From: Puia sp.
Lineage (GTDB): Bacteria; Bacteroidota; Bacteroidia; Chitinophagales; Chitinophagaceae
Reading direction: 5' to 3'
Length of the DNA: 64,000 nt
NCBI GenBank assembly: GCA_031292515.1
Contig: JARLGZ010000235.1
Span: 1 to 64,000 of the forward strand
A program made the translations under genes and the position numbers. Position 1 is the stretch's first letter. Each line of letters opens with the position of its first letter. Below the pieces are notes generated by a model. That model was not told where the DNA came from and ran no database searches. It saw only the letters and a program-made list of their open reading frames with translations. Below are positions 16,731 through 25,415 of the stretch, piece after piece.

Positions 16731-19151
16731 CTAAACGAACCAGCGATTCCAGAATCTTTTTAGACGGGCCAGGAACTCGGAAGTTGCGCCCTTCTCCTCC
16801 TTCTCAAAATAGCCTCCCTCGTGGCCGTATCCGTATCCATAATACCCATATCCTCCGTAATATCCCCCGTAATATCCTCCTCCCAGCTTTACGTCATTCA
16901 GAAGAAGCGAAAGACCGGGCAATTTTTTTTGCGTATATAATTCGTCGACGAGGCCGAGCAGCCTCCTGACCGTATGGCCGCTCCTGACGATATACAGGGT
17001 GCAATCCGCGAATTTCGAAAGATTGATGGCATCGCTGACCAGGCCGACGGGAGCCGTATCCATGATAACCACGTCGAAATTTTCCTTGACCAGCCTCATC
17101 AGCTCGTCCAGCTTGGGATTGAGCAGGAGTTCGGAAGGATTGGGCGGAATAGGGCCGCAAGGGATTACAAACAGGTTCTCGATGCCTTCCACCGGCACCG
17201 GCAGGTCTTCGAAGCCCGAACGGCCGATAATAAAGTTCGTGATACCCATCTTCCTTTTCAGATCGAGACCCGCCAGGATCTTGGGCTTCCGGATATCGAA
17301 TTCCATGATGACCGTCTTCTTACCGGTCAGGGCCATGACGGCACCAATATTGGTGCTGATAAAGGATTTCCCCTCCCCGCTGAAAGAAGAGGTGACCAGG
17401 ATGGTCGGCCGCTCGTTCCTGCCGGTGATATATTGTAGGTTGGTCCGGATGATCCGGAACTGCTCTGCCACGAACTTGCGGCTGTTACGGGTGACGATCA
17501 GTGCCTGGTCGTCGTCGGAATGCCCGATCTCGCCGAGGATCGGCACGGACGTGGCTTTTTCGACCTCCATCCTGTTATTGACCTTATCACTCAGCATTTC
17601 AATGACGGCAATGATCGCGATCGGTATCACCAACCCGATGATCAGGTAGGTCATATAGATGGAACCATGATTGGGCTTCACGGGCTGCGAACTGCCCAAA
17701 GCCGGTTCGATGACCTTGGAATTGGAGATCGTCGAAGCCGAAGAGATGGAAGTCTCAAGCTTCTTTTGCAGCAGGAAAGTATACAAGTCCTCGAGAATAT
17801 GCTGGTTACGCGTGATATCGGCCTCCTTCATGGATTTACCCGGAAGAGACTGCAGCTCCCCCTTGAATTGCTCTCCCCGTTTGGTTATATAGTCTTTTGA
17901 TATTTCGTAGGCATGCCGCACATTCTTGAGCGATTGGAGCATATCCCTACGAAGATGATCAAGAGCCAGGTCCATTTTCTGGATCATTGGATTGTCCGGG
18001 GTCGTCGTCTTCAGATTGGTCTCGCGCTGCAGTTGAAGAAGGTTATACCCGTTCACCGACTCCGTCAGGGTCGGATCCACGATCCCCAGGTTGGTAGGCA
18101 CCAGTTTATACTGGTTCTCCGAACGGTTGAGATAATCATACAGAAAATCCAGGACCCTGATCTTCACCTCCTGGTCGTCCAGATCCTTGGAAGTCTCCTT
18201 GATACTGTTCATATAGATAGTGGAGAGACCTGTGACGTCAAACGCATTGTTCTTTTCCATGAAATCCTTGAGACCGCCCTGTACGCCACCGAGCTCATGC
18301 CGCAGGGTATCCAGCCGGTCATCGATGAACCGGAGGGTCTGGTCCGCGATCCGGTTCTTATCTTCCACGATCAGGCTGTCATAGACCGCCATCAGGGTAT
18401 TGATGATATCCCGGCCCATCGCAATATTTTCGGTCTCCATACTCAGCGTCAGGACCGTAGCGTATTCCTGGCCCTGTGTTACTTTTACGCCGCCATGTAA
18501 GATATCGGCCATGACGGGAGGAGGCAGCCAGTTCACGACATATTCCCGGCTTTGCAGGTAATTGATAGCGGTTCCGGGGTTCCTGACCAGCATACAGAGA
18601 TTATTCCCGATATTGAAAACCTGTCCGAAACGATAGGGCTGTTTCTGTTTATTCAGCGTGAATTGCTGCTCATCCAGCACCGTGATCGAAAACCCAAACC
18701 CATTCAGGGAATCGCTCATCTTTAAAATCTCAAGGCGAAAGAGCACTTCCCCCTTGTATTGTTCGGAGGACCGGACCTTCCCCTTGCTATAATAATGAGG
18801 GGACAGGTCGAGATCCCTGGAGACCCGCTCGAGGATCGGCCTGGACCGGAGGATCTGGATCTCATTGCTCAGGTTCTTTGTGTTGTCCGACATGAATAAC
18901 TGCCCCAGTTTCGCATCCTTTCCGCCCATTTCTTCGGCATCGTTCCTGATAAGCAGGGAGGCTTCCACCTTATAGGTGGGGACCGTATACCGGATCTTGA
19001 AATACCCTAATACCATGGACAGGGCCACACAAAGCAGCACCCAGGGGATATATCGCAGATAGCGAAGAACGAATTCTCGCAGCCCCATCGGCTTATTGCC
19101 TTGCTGTTTTAACAGGTCGTCGGCGAAACTGTTTTGATTTTGTTCGGCCAT
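16731..19151 (-). CDS. wzc: Polysaccharide co-polymerase / tyrosine autokinase (Wzc type)
   Basis: An 806-residue inner-membrane protein that controls chain length and export. The Wzz-type domain begins near residue 22 with a helix at YIPWVLLCVALSMVLGYF. A long periplasmic coiled-coil region follows, then a second helix near 500 (IYMTYLIIGLVIPIAIIAVI). The cytoplasmic BY-kinase has Walker A SSFSGEGKSFISTNIG near 590, Walker A' EFDIRKPK, and Walker B VVIMDTAPVG near 700. The tail is very rich in Tyr and Gly, giving a cluster of autophosphorylation sites. It lies 69 bases after the Wza-like gene. Phosphatase partners are not in the window. Confidence 0.92.
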   Translation of the reverse strand: MAEQNQNSFADDLLKQQGNKPMGLREFVLRYLRYIPWVLLCVALSMVLGYFKIRYTVPTYKVEASLLIRNDAEEMGGKDAKLGQLFMSDNTKNLSNEIQILRSRPILERVSRDLDLSPHYYSKGKVRSSEQYKGEVLFRLEILKMSDSLNGFGFSITVLDEQQFTLNKQKQPYRFGQVFNIGNNLCMLVRNPGTAINYLQSREYVVNWLPPPVMADILHGGVKVTQGQEYATVLTLSMETENIAMGRDIINTLMAVYDSLIVEDKNRIADQTLRFIDDRLDTLRHELGGVQGGLKDFMEKNNAFDVTGLSTIYMNSIKETSKDLDDQEVKIRVLDFLYDYLNRSENQYKLVPTNLGIVDPTLTESVNGYNLLQLQRETNLKTTTPDNPMIQKMDLALDHLRRDMLQSLKNVRHAYEISKDYITKRGEQFKGELQSLPGKSMKEADITRNQHILEDLYTFLLQKKLETSISSASTISNSKVIEPALGSSQPVKPNHGSIYMTYLIIGLVIPIAIIAVIEMLSDKVNNRMEVEKATSVPILGEIGHSDDDQALIVTRNSRKFVAEQFRIIRTNLQYITGRNERPTILVTSSFSGEGKSFISTNIGAVMALTGKKTVIMEFDIRKPKILAGLDLKRKMGITNFIIGRSGFEDLPVPVEGIENLFVIPCGPIPPNPSELLLNPKLDELMRLVKENFDVVIMDTAPVGLVSDAINLSKFADCTLYIVRSGHTVRRLLGLVDELYTQKKLPGLSLLLNDVKLGGGYYGGYYGGYGYYGYGYGHEGGYFEKEEKGATSEFLARLKRFWNRWFV

Positions 19152-19220
19152 AAAGGGAATAAAAATATTGGTGAATGAACGCTGCCTATCGGTTAAAATA
19201 TGATCAACCCCTCCTCATCG

Positions 19221-20063
19221 TCATTTCCTGAAAAGCGTGACCAATAATACGGCGATTGATATTATAGTGGCGGTGATCGAAATATTCCTGTACAGGGTCT
19301 GGTCGTTGGCCGAAATCTTCTTCTTGCTTTGTTCCACGATCACGATATCATTTTGCTGAAGATAAAAGAAAGGGGAATTCATCACCTCCGGTTTGGTCAG
19401 GTCCATCCGTCCGAATTCCCGGGTCCCGTTATTGTCCCGGATGACCAGCACGTTGTCCCTGCGACCATAAAAAGTCATATCCCCGACCATCCCCAGGGCC
19501 TCCAATATATTGACCCGCACACTCGGCAGATTGACATGGCCGGGACTGTTCACTTCACCCAGGATCGTAAAGAAATAGTTCACAAACCGGATGGTATAGT
19601 AGGGATTTAAGAGGAATTTCTTTAACCGGCCATCGAGGGAATCTTTGACCCCGGATCGGGTCAGCCCTTCCACATGCAGAAGCCCGATCCCCTGCATTTC
19701 GATATTCCCTTTCTCATCGACGGTATAGCCGCTGGCATTGGTGTTGGCGCTTTGACTTCCCCCACCCATGGAGCCTCCGGTAGCCGGGCCCGTGACCCCC
19801 ACGACCGAAGCGGTACCCGGCATCGATTGATTATACATAGCCGTGGCTTCGGGGTTATCGCTATATACGACGATACTCAACACGTCGCCCTTGCGAATGA
19901 TGGGATCGATAACCGGTATTTTGCTCAGGGCGGCGGTGTCGAAAGGCCCCTGCAGGTAGGTATAGGGCTTGGTCGTGTAACAGGAAGTGAAAAACAATGA
20001 CAGGAAGACGATAGCCGCTAACGCAAAGACCGACCCGGCCCGCAAGGAAGAAGAATGGGACAT
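19221..20063 (-). CDS. wza: Polysaccharide export lipoprotein (Wza-like, SLBB)
   Basis: About 280 residues. A lipoprotein signal ending SLFFTSCYTTKPY places a lipidated Cys near the N-terminus. The polysaccharide-export domain includes VIRKGDVLSIVVY-like sequence (here IIRKGDVLSIVVYSD) and VDEKGNIEMQGIGLLHVEG near residue 140. The SLBB part has FTILGEVNSPGHVNLPS near 195 and a C-terminal helix ISIAVLLVTLF. Members form the outer-membrane channel working with Wzc. A serine/glycine-rich insert at about 112-130 is unusual in length. I preferred the ATG at 20063 over a TTG seven codons upstream. Twelve bases or so separate the upstream stop from the longer start. Confidence 0.9.
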   Translation of the reverse strand: MSHSSSLRAGSVFALAAIVFLSLFFTSCYTTKPYTYLQGPFDTAALSKIPVIDPIIRKGDVLSIVVYSDNPEATAMYNQSMPGTASVVGVTGPATGGSMGGGSQSANTNASGYTVDEKGNIEMQGIGLLHVEGLTRSGVKDSLDGRLKKFLLNPYYTIRFVNYFFTILGEVNSPGHVNLPSVRVNILEALGMVGDMTFYGRRDNVLVIRDNNGTREFGRMDLTKPEVMNSPFFYLQQNDIVIVEQSKKKISANDQTLYRNISITATIISIAVLLVTLFRK

Positions 20064-20096
20064 ATGATAGTTAATTATCTTCAATTATCTTCAAAA

Positions 20097-20606
20097 TTAT
20101 TGCTTTTCGATCATAGCGAGATTTGATTTATCGATGAAGGCGACCAGGGAATAGCCAATACTTTCGATGACCACCTGTACCCTGTTTCCCTGGATCTTCA
20201 GCACTTTTGCGTCCTTATCCATAAAAGCGCCCCGTTGGATCTTCACTTTTGCATCGGGCGTCAGTTCCAGCGTTTCGGCGATCACATTTCTGAATTCATT
20301 CAGGAACTTACGAATAGTCTCGATTTCATGATCCCTCACGACGGCCGGTTTTCCCATCCAGTACACGAAATTTACAACTCCGTTGACCATCCTTACCAAC
20401 GTCTTTTCGGGTTCCGCGACCCGCACGAAGACATAGGATTTGAACAGGGGCTCCTCCACCAGCTTGACCCGGTCGCTCCATTTTTTTTGCACCTTATTCA
20501 GCGGGCAGTATGCTTCAAAACCCTTTTCAACCAGCAGTCCATGAACTTTTTTCTCCCACCGGGGTTTTGTATAGACAGCATACCAGTTTTTTTCACTGTT
20601 CGGCAT
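20097..20606 (-). CDS. UpxY family transcription antiterminator (NusG paralogue)
   Basis: A 169-residue NusG-like protein. The NGN domain begins NWYAVYTKPRWEKKVHGLL, continues with EAYCPLNKVQKKWSDR and LFKSYVFVRV, and the C-terminal KOW-like part has VKIQRGAFMDKDAKVLKI. In Bacteroides, UpxY proteins bind RNA polymerase at the 5' leader of their own capsule operon and prevent early termination. Here it is the first gene of a 20-kb operon and is preceded by a leader of about 230 bases with a terminator-like hairpin, exactly the setting known for UpxY. No UpxZ-type inhibitor gene is present in the window. Confidence 0.92.
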   Translation of the reverse strand: MPNSEKNWYAVYTKPRWEKKVHGLLVEKGFEAYCPLNKVQKKWSDRVKLVEEPLFKSYVFVRVAEPEKTLVRMVNGVVNFVYWMGKPAVVRDHEIETIRKFLNEFRNVIAETLELTPDAKVKIQRGAFMDKDAKVLKIQGNRVQVVIESIGYSLVAFIDKSNLAMIEKQ

Positions 20607-20645
20607 AGCTTCGCCTCCTCAGTCACATTGTTGTTTTTCAAGCAA

Positions 20646-20661
20646 TTGACATCCATGTCAA
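20646..20661. repeat. Short inverted repeat in the polysaccharide leader
   Basis: TTGACA and TGTCAA are separated by four bases, forming a perfect 6-bp inverted repeat between the leader hairpin and the upxY start. It could be a protein-binding site or a small RNA stem. Nothing identifies the binder. Confidence 0.4.
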
Positions 20662-20669
20662 ATCGAAAA

Positions 20670-20709
20670 GGGTATAAGCAGGCATTCCAATGAAATGCTT
20701 CTTATACCC
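20670..20709 (-). terminator. Leader hairpin, candidate attenuator ahead of upxY
   Basis: Read on the minus strand, GGGTATAAG pairs with CTTATACCC (9 bp), with an inner GCATT/AATGC stem, and TTTTCGATTT follows. This looks like an intrinsic terminator placed about 64 bases before the upxY ATG and downstream of the likely promoter. UpxY antiterminators act in such leaders, so this is a plausible conditional terminator of the whole operon (inference). Confidence 0.65.
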
Positions 20710-20839
20710 TTCCATATATTTTATACTATTGCGACTCTTGATATACTCTTCACAGGATTAAAATAGTTTTAAGGCTGCGTGAACACTGTACTGCCCCTCT
20801 TGCCTTTTGCCAGATAGCGTGCCTTTGCTAATTGCGATG

Positions 20840-20847
20840 CAAATATA
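20840..20847 (-). promoter_or_regulatory. Candidate -7 box for the polysaccharide operon
   Basis: The minus strand reads TATATTTG, an exact match to the Bacteroidota -7 consensus TAnnTTTG. A TTTG lies 15 bases upstream of it, closer than the usual -33 spacing. Transcription from here would give a leader of roughly 230 bases before upxY. Confidence 0.5.
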
Positions 20848-20961
20848 GGAGATTTTGACAAGCAAAATTCCGCAATCGGATATATTGAGGGCGACGGTTT
20901 ACCCCTAAAAACCAGGGAGTTAATTAACCCCGGTTAAGAATAAACTCTTTATTTTTACCTC

Positions 20962-22035
20962 ATGGCGAATGTACTAATCACGGGCGGATGCGGTTTTATC
21001 GGCTCCAACCTCGCAATCAGGCTTAAAGAAAGGTATCCCCACTATCGCATTTTCAGCCTGGACAACCTGAAAAGAAGAGGCTCCGGGATCAATTGCCAAC
21101 GCGTGCAGAAGGCCGGGGTGGAATTCGTCCACGGGGACATCCGGTGCCGGGAAGACCTCGATATCGCCGCTCCCCTCGATTTTATCATCGATGCGGCGGC
21201 GGAACCCTCTGTACTTGCAGGAGACGGAGGAGAACGCTCCCGGGATTACCTCGTCAACACAAATTTTACCGGCACCCTGAATTCTTTACAATTGGCCCTC
21301 GAACATAAGGCGAAGTTCCTATTTTTGTCGACTAGCCGGGTCTACCCCATAGAACCGCTGGAAGCCGCTGCAATTCATGAGACGGAAACGCGATTTGCGT
21401 TATCTGCCGGGCAGACGCTCCCCGGTCTTAGCGAACGGGGCGTCGGTGAGAATTTTGGCCTCGCCGGCTACCGTTCTTTGTATGGTGCGACAAAATTAGC
21501 CTCTGAATTGATTATCGGGGAATTCAACAGGCAATTCGGTCTCGTATCGGTGATAAACCGGTGCGGAGTGGTTACAGGTCCCTTCCAGATGGGCAAAATA
21601 GACCAGGGTGTCGTCGTTCTCTGGCTCGCCCGCCACTACTGGAAGAGAGAACTGAGTTATATCGGGTATGGCGGGACAGGCAAACAAGTTAGGGACATAT
21701 TGAATATCAACGACTTATTCCGGCTGATCGACTGGCAGATGAACAACATGGAAAAAATCGACGGGCAAACGTTCAACGTCGGCGGGGGAGATTTTTCCAG
21801 CGCCTCGCTGCGCGAATTGACCATTCACTGTCAACGCATTACGGGCAATATGATACCGATCCGGCCCGTCCCTGAGAACCGACCGTCAGACCTGAGGATC
21901 TACATGACGGACAATGCGCGGATACAGGCCGCGTCCGGATGGTCTCCCACGATTCCACTTGCCGATTCCTTGGAGGAAATATTCGATTGGATACGCCGGG
22001 AGGAAGCCCTGCTCAAACCGATCCTGGACAACTAG
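20962..22035 (+). CDS. NAD-dependent epimerase/dehydratase (CDP-paratose 2-epimerase-like)
   Basis: A 357-residue extended short-chain dehydrogenase. The NAD loop VLITGGCGFIGSNLAIRL is at the N-terminus, AAAEPSVLAGD lies near residue 73, and FLSTSRVYP near 115 gives the Ser/Thr. SLYGATKLASELI near 172 supplies the catalytic Tyr and Lys. Overall it resembles CDP-paratose/tyvelose epimerases, which invert C2 of a CDP-dideoxyhexose, but related UDP- and GDP-sugar enzymes cannot be excluded. It is divergent from the polysaccharide operon and likely supplies a nucleotide sugar. A 15-base tandem duplication spans its stop codon. Confidence 0.82.
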   Translation: MANVLITGGCGFIGSNLAIRLKERYPHYRIFSLDNLKRRGSGINCQRVQKAGVEFVHGDIRCREDLDIAAPLDFIIDAAAEPSVLAGDGGERSRDYLVNTNFTGTLNSLQLALEHKAKFLFLSTSRVYPIEPLEAAAIHETETRFALSAGQTLPGLSERGVGENFGLAGYRSLYGATKLASELIIGEFNRQFGLVSVINRCGVVTGPFQMGKIDQGVVVLWLARHYWKRELSYIGYGGTGKQVRDILNINDLFRLIDWQMNNMEKIDGQTFNVGGGDFSSASLRELTIHCQRITGNMIPIRPVPENRPSDLRIYMTDNARIQAASGWSPTIPLADSLEEIFDWIRREEALLKPILDN

Positions 22036-22050
22036 ATCCTGGACAACTAA
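22021..22050 (+). repeat. 15-bp tandem duplication across a stop codon
   Basis: The 15-base unit starting ATCCTGGACAACTA occurs twice in direct succession. The first copy ends in the TAG that stops the epimerase, the second in an in-frame TAA. The copies differ only in the last base. Confidence 0.9.
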
Positions 22051-22077
22051 AGAAATACGCTCAACAAAATACCTTTC

Positions 22078-23139
22078 ATGAACATTGCATTGATAACGGG
22101 GTCTGCCGGGCTGATCGGAAGCGAAGCGGTCTTTTTCCTGGCGGATAAGTTCGACCGGGTCATCGGCATCGATAACAATCAAAGAAAATATTTCTTTGGG
22201 GAAAATGCTTCGACGGAATGGAACCAGCAACGGATACAGGCAGGTGTAAGCAACTACACCCATTATTCCACGGATATCCGCGACATTTCTTCCGTCAGCA
22301 ATATCTTCCGGGAATATGGAAAAGACATCAGGCTGATCATTCATACGGCCGCACAGCCCAGCCATGACTGGGCGGCGAAAGAACCTCACACCGATTTCTC
22401 AATCAACGCGAACGGTACGCTCAATCTGCTGGAACAGACCCGGCTGCACTGCCCGGAAGCCGTCTTCATCTTCACTTCGACCAATAAAGTTTACGGGGAT
22501 ACCCCCAATCGATTACCCCTCATCGAAGGGGACCTGCGCTGGGAGGTCGATCCGTCCCATCCTTATTTTGAACATGGCATCGACGAGAATATGAGCATCG
22601 ACCATACCAAACACTCATTGTTCGGCGTCTCCAAGGTTGCCGCCGACGTCTTGTGCCAGGAATATGGACGGTATTTCGGCATGAACACGGGTGTATTCAG
22701 GGGCGGCTGCCTGACCGGTCCCAACCACAGCGGCGCTCAACTGCACGGCTTCCTGTCTTACCTGATGCGATGCGCCATCACCGGCGATCCCTATACGATA
22801 TTCGGCTATAAAGGCAAGCAGGTAAGGGATAACATACACAGTTTCGACCTGGTAAATATGTTCTGGCATTTTTACCGCCACCCGCGCCAGGGCGAGGTCT
22901 ACAACGCCGGTGGCGGAAGGTTTTCCAATTGCTCCATGCTTGAGGCGATTGCGCTCTGCGAACGGATCAGCGGCCGGAAAATGAACTATCGCTATTCCGG
23001 GGCGAACAGGATCGGCGACCATATCTGGTGGATCAGCGACACCTCAAAATTCGAGGGACACTACCCTGGCTGGGTCCGGCGGTACGACCTCAATAAAACA
23101 CTCCTCCAAATGTATGAAAACATGCTCGAGAGAGTGTGA
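22078..23139 (+). CDS. NAD-dependent epimerase/dehydratase paralogue with Phe at the catalytic Tyr position
   Basis: A 353-residue SDR protein. The NAD loop is [20 protein letters not shown], and [14 protein letters not shown] near residue 137 resembles CDP-paratose 2-epimerases. The expected Y-x-x-x-K reads [14 protein letters not shown] near 180, so Phe replaces the Tyr. [19 protein letters not shown] near 200 and [15 protein letters not shown] near 275 are typical of this subgroup. I believe the Phe form recurs in this subgroup, so the protein may still be active through another residue, but this is from memory. It lies 42 bases after the first epimerase and overlaps no gene. Confidence 0.82.
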   Translation: MNIALITGSAGLIGSEAVFFLADKFDRVIGIDNNQRKYFFGENASTEWNQQRIQAGVSNYTHYSTDIRDISSVSNIFREYGKDIRLIIHTAAQPSHDWAAKEPHTDFSINANGTLNLLEQTRLHCPEAVFIFTSTNKVYGDTPNRLPLIEGDLRWEVDPSHPYFEHGIDENMSIDHTKHSLFGVSKVAADVLCQEYGRYFGMNTGVFRGGCLTGPNHSGAQLHGFLSYLMRCAITGDPYTIFGYKGKQVRDNIHSFDLVNMFWHFYRHPRQGEVYNAGGGRFSNCSMLEAIALCERISGRKMNYRYSGANRIGDHIWWISDTSKFEGHYPGWVRRYDLNKTLLQMYENMLERV

Positions 23140-23161
23140 CCCCCCATCCTCAATTTTCATC

Positions 23162-23899
23162 ATGAAGTTAAGCATCGTCATCCCCGCCTACAACGAATCG
23201 GAGTCTTTGCCGGAAACCCTGACGGCTATCGATCAGACCCTTATTGCCGCCCGGGTCGACCACGAGATCCTGGTGATCAACGACAATTCCAAAGACGGCA
23301 CGCTGCAAGTGTTGGAAGAACTGTCCGGCACGATGCCTGCCCTCCGGTATTTGACCAATGAAGGGCCAAACGGCTTTGGCTATGCGATCAGAAAGGGTCT
23401 GGAGAATTTCACCGGCGATTGCGTCGCAATCGTGATGGCCGACCTTTCTGATTCTCCCGCAGACCTGGTCAGGTTCTATACGACGATGGTCGCGGGCGGA
23501 TGGGATTGCGTATTCGGAAGCCGGTTCATGAGGGGATCCAAGGTCACTGACTACCCGAAATACAAGATGATCGTGAACAGAACGGCCAATTTCATCATCA
23601 GGGTACTGTTCAGAATTTCCTACAACGACACGACCAATGCCTTCAAATTGTATAAAAGAACGACCATCGAAGGCCTGAAACCCTTTCTGGCCCCGCATTT
23701 TAACCTCACCGTCGAATTGCCGCTAAAAGCGATCATACGGGGATACACCTACACCGTGCTACCCAATTCCTGGACAAACCGGAAATATGGCGTCTCGAAC
23801 CTCAAGCTCCGGGAAATGGGCAGCCGGTATTTCTTTATTTTGATGTACTGTCTCATCGAAAAGTACTTTTCAAAGGGCGACTTTAAAAAGAAATGGTAG
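23162..23899 (+). CDS. Glycosyltransferase family 2, polyprenol-phosphate-sugar synthase-like
   Basis: About 245 residues. It begins MKLSIVIPAYNESESLPETL, with ILVINDNSKDGTLQVL near 38 and AIVMADLSDSPADLVRFY near 85. The VMADLSD metal motif and FGSRFMRGSKVTDYP-type block near 115 match dolichol/undecaprenyl-phosphate mannosyl- or glucosyltransferases. There are no C-terminal membrane helices, so it is the soluble DPM1-like form. I chose the ATG at 23162 because the domain starts there; an upstream in-frame start lies within the previous gene. Likely co-transcribed with the two epimerases. Its end overlaps the convergent TROVE gene by 17 bases. Confidence 0.85.
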   Translation: MKLSIVIPAYNESESLPETLTAIDQTLIAARVDHEILVINDNSKDGTLQVLEELSGTMPALRYLTNEGPNGFGYAIRKGLENFTGDCVAIVMADLSDSPADLVRFYTTMVAGGWDCVFGSRFMRGSKVTDYPKYKMIVNRTANFIIRVLFRISYNDTTNAFKLYKRTTIEGLKPFLAPHFNLTVELPLKAIIRGYTYTVLPNSWTNRKYGVSNLKLREMGSRYFFILMYCLIEKYFSKGDFKKKW

Positions 23900-25394
23900 A
23901 CAGGGAGTTGATCACCGCAAAGACATTCTCATTCCAACCCGTCACCAGGAATACATCATCGGGTATCGCTTCCAGCGGATTGTCTCCATAAGCGGCGAGA
24001 TCAAAGAGATAGAGCTGTGCATGGGGCGCCATCTGTTTGTATTGCCTCCAAAGCCTGCCGATATCGGTACCGGGAGATTGATTCGGCTGCCTGTTGTCCC
24101 AAAGCCTGCAATCGGTGAAGATCAAAACCTTATCGACGACCTGGCTTTTCCTGATCAATTCGCGGATCACCTCGTACCCATTGGCAGCATACCCTACTTC
24201 CCCCTCCCGGTTCTGAAAGGCATCCAATTCACCCAATATATCTTTTCCGGGCAGACCTACCGGCTTCCAGGTATTGCCAAACAGGCCGATAGTCACCCGG
24301 GGACAACGGAATGACAACGACATTCCCAGGAGAGGAGCAATATCGAAACGATCGACATAACTGTCATCCGCTACAGCCCTCTTCATACTATTGCTGACGT
24401 CCATAGCGATCAGCACCCTCGTATCGGCTGTGAAACCCGGTATATTGCCTGCACTCAGGACAGCCGCTTTTTCGAGGGCTTCAAGTACAGCGGGAGCCAG
24501 CGGATGGGCCAGAACCCTAACCGCCCGGTAGACCTGCAGATAACGGAATGCCAAAAGACCGTTTTTAGATACCGCGCCTGCATTCCCGATGTATTGGGCC
24601 GCCAGTTGCAAGGCTTTCCCACCCACGCCGGCCTGCAAAATGACGGGAAGATGATCCAGGAGGTCCCTGTACGAGATTCTCCAGGACAGGATCAATTCCC
24701 CCCATTTATTCTTCAACGCTGCCCGTTTCAACGCGACACTATCATAGTGCTGCCGGTTCACAGCGTCGAGCTCTTCATACCAGGTACTGCGTGCCGGCAG
24801 TTGATCCTTTCCGATTTTGTCAAACAGCATTCGCTGGTCACGATCCTTTGCCACGGGCCGGACCTTTAGCAAAGCCTCCCTGAAACCTTGCTGCTGCTCC
24901 CGGTTATAGCGGGTATATTGAAATTCATCAATACGGTTGAATACCGGCGAGAGGATCCTCCCCAGCTGTCTGCCCGGCTTGGCCACTCTTTTCCCGTGGC
25001 GATCCCCATAAGCATCTGCATACGCATTGAGCCACTCCGGGATCCAGGCAGGTTGCTCAAGGAGCCGCCCCGCCAGCACGATAACGCCTTCTTCATTTCC
25101 CGGTAATACAGCGAGCGTTGCCGACAAGAAAAAGGACAGCTCCCGGCAATGCATCTTCTCCTGCATATAGATTGCGAGTGTAGCCACGAATGCCGGATCG
25201 GTCTTCTCCGCCTCCTGGCGGAGTGACCCCCATATTTTCCGGTCTCTGCTATTCCCCCCATCAATGCCCCCGGACAAAGCGGCCAGCATTACCGCCTTGT
25301 ACAGCTCCCATTTCTGGTCTGTAGACGGCGCGGACTCCTGCTGTTCCCCTGCAAAGGCTTTCTGCTTTCTCCTCCATGTCAAATTTACATTCAT
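23883..25394 (-). CDS. TROVE domain / von Willebrand A protein (bacterial Ro60 orthologue, Rsr type)
   Basis: A 503-residue protein with an N-terminal helical TROVE region (about 25-310) and a C-terminal vWA domain. The MIDAS motif is VLIAMDVSNSMKRA, with D332, S334 and S336. LIFTDCRLW near 425 carries the later Asp. Where a MIDAS Thr would be expected the sequence is GYAANGYEV (near 401-409). Ro60-type proteins form a ring that binds Y RNAs and misfolded or structured RNAs and cooperate with exonucleases in RNA quality control. A Y RNA gene is often nearby; the 530-bp stretch upstream is a candidate place. It converges on the GT2 gene with a 17-base overlap. Confidence 0.88.
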   Translation of the reverse strand: MNVNLTWRRKQKAFAGEQQESAPSTDQKWELYKAVMLAALSGGIDGGNSRDRKIWGSLRQEAEKTDPAFVATLAIYMQEKMHCRELSFFLSATLAVLPGNEEGVIVLAGRLLEQPAWIPEWLNAYADAYGDRHGKRVAKPGRQLGRILSPVFNRIDEFQYTRYNREQQQGFREALLKVRPVAKDRDQRMLFDKIGKDQLPARSTWYEELDAVNRQHYDSVALKRAALKNKWGELILSWRISYRDLLDHLPVILQAGVGGKALQLAAQYIGNAGAVSKNGLLAFRYLQVYRAVRVLAHPLAPAVLEALEKAAVLSAGNIPGFTADTRVLIAMDVSNSMKRAVADDSYVDRFDIAPLLGMSLSFRCPRVTIGLFGNTWKPVGLPGKDILGELDAFQNREGEVGYAANGYEVIRELIRKSQVVDKVLIFTDCRLWDNRQPNQSPGTDIGRLWRQYKQMAPHAQLYLFDLAAYGDNPLEAIPDDVFLVTGWNENVFAVINSLSTISF

Positions 25395-25415
25395 GGCTAT
25401 TATTTTTAATACTCA

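Noticed and set aside
17913-18500. A 195-codon open frame on the plus strand inside the Wzc-type gene
   Set aside because: Opposite-strand shadow of a well-supported kinase gene; no start context and no domain.
20710-20960. A complete -33/-7 promoter for the polysaccharide operon
   Set aside because: The -7 match is exact, but the nearest TTTG is only 15 bases away, shorter than the usual spacing, so only the -7 box is reported.
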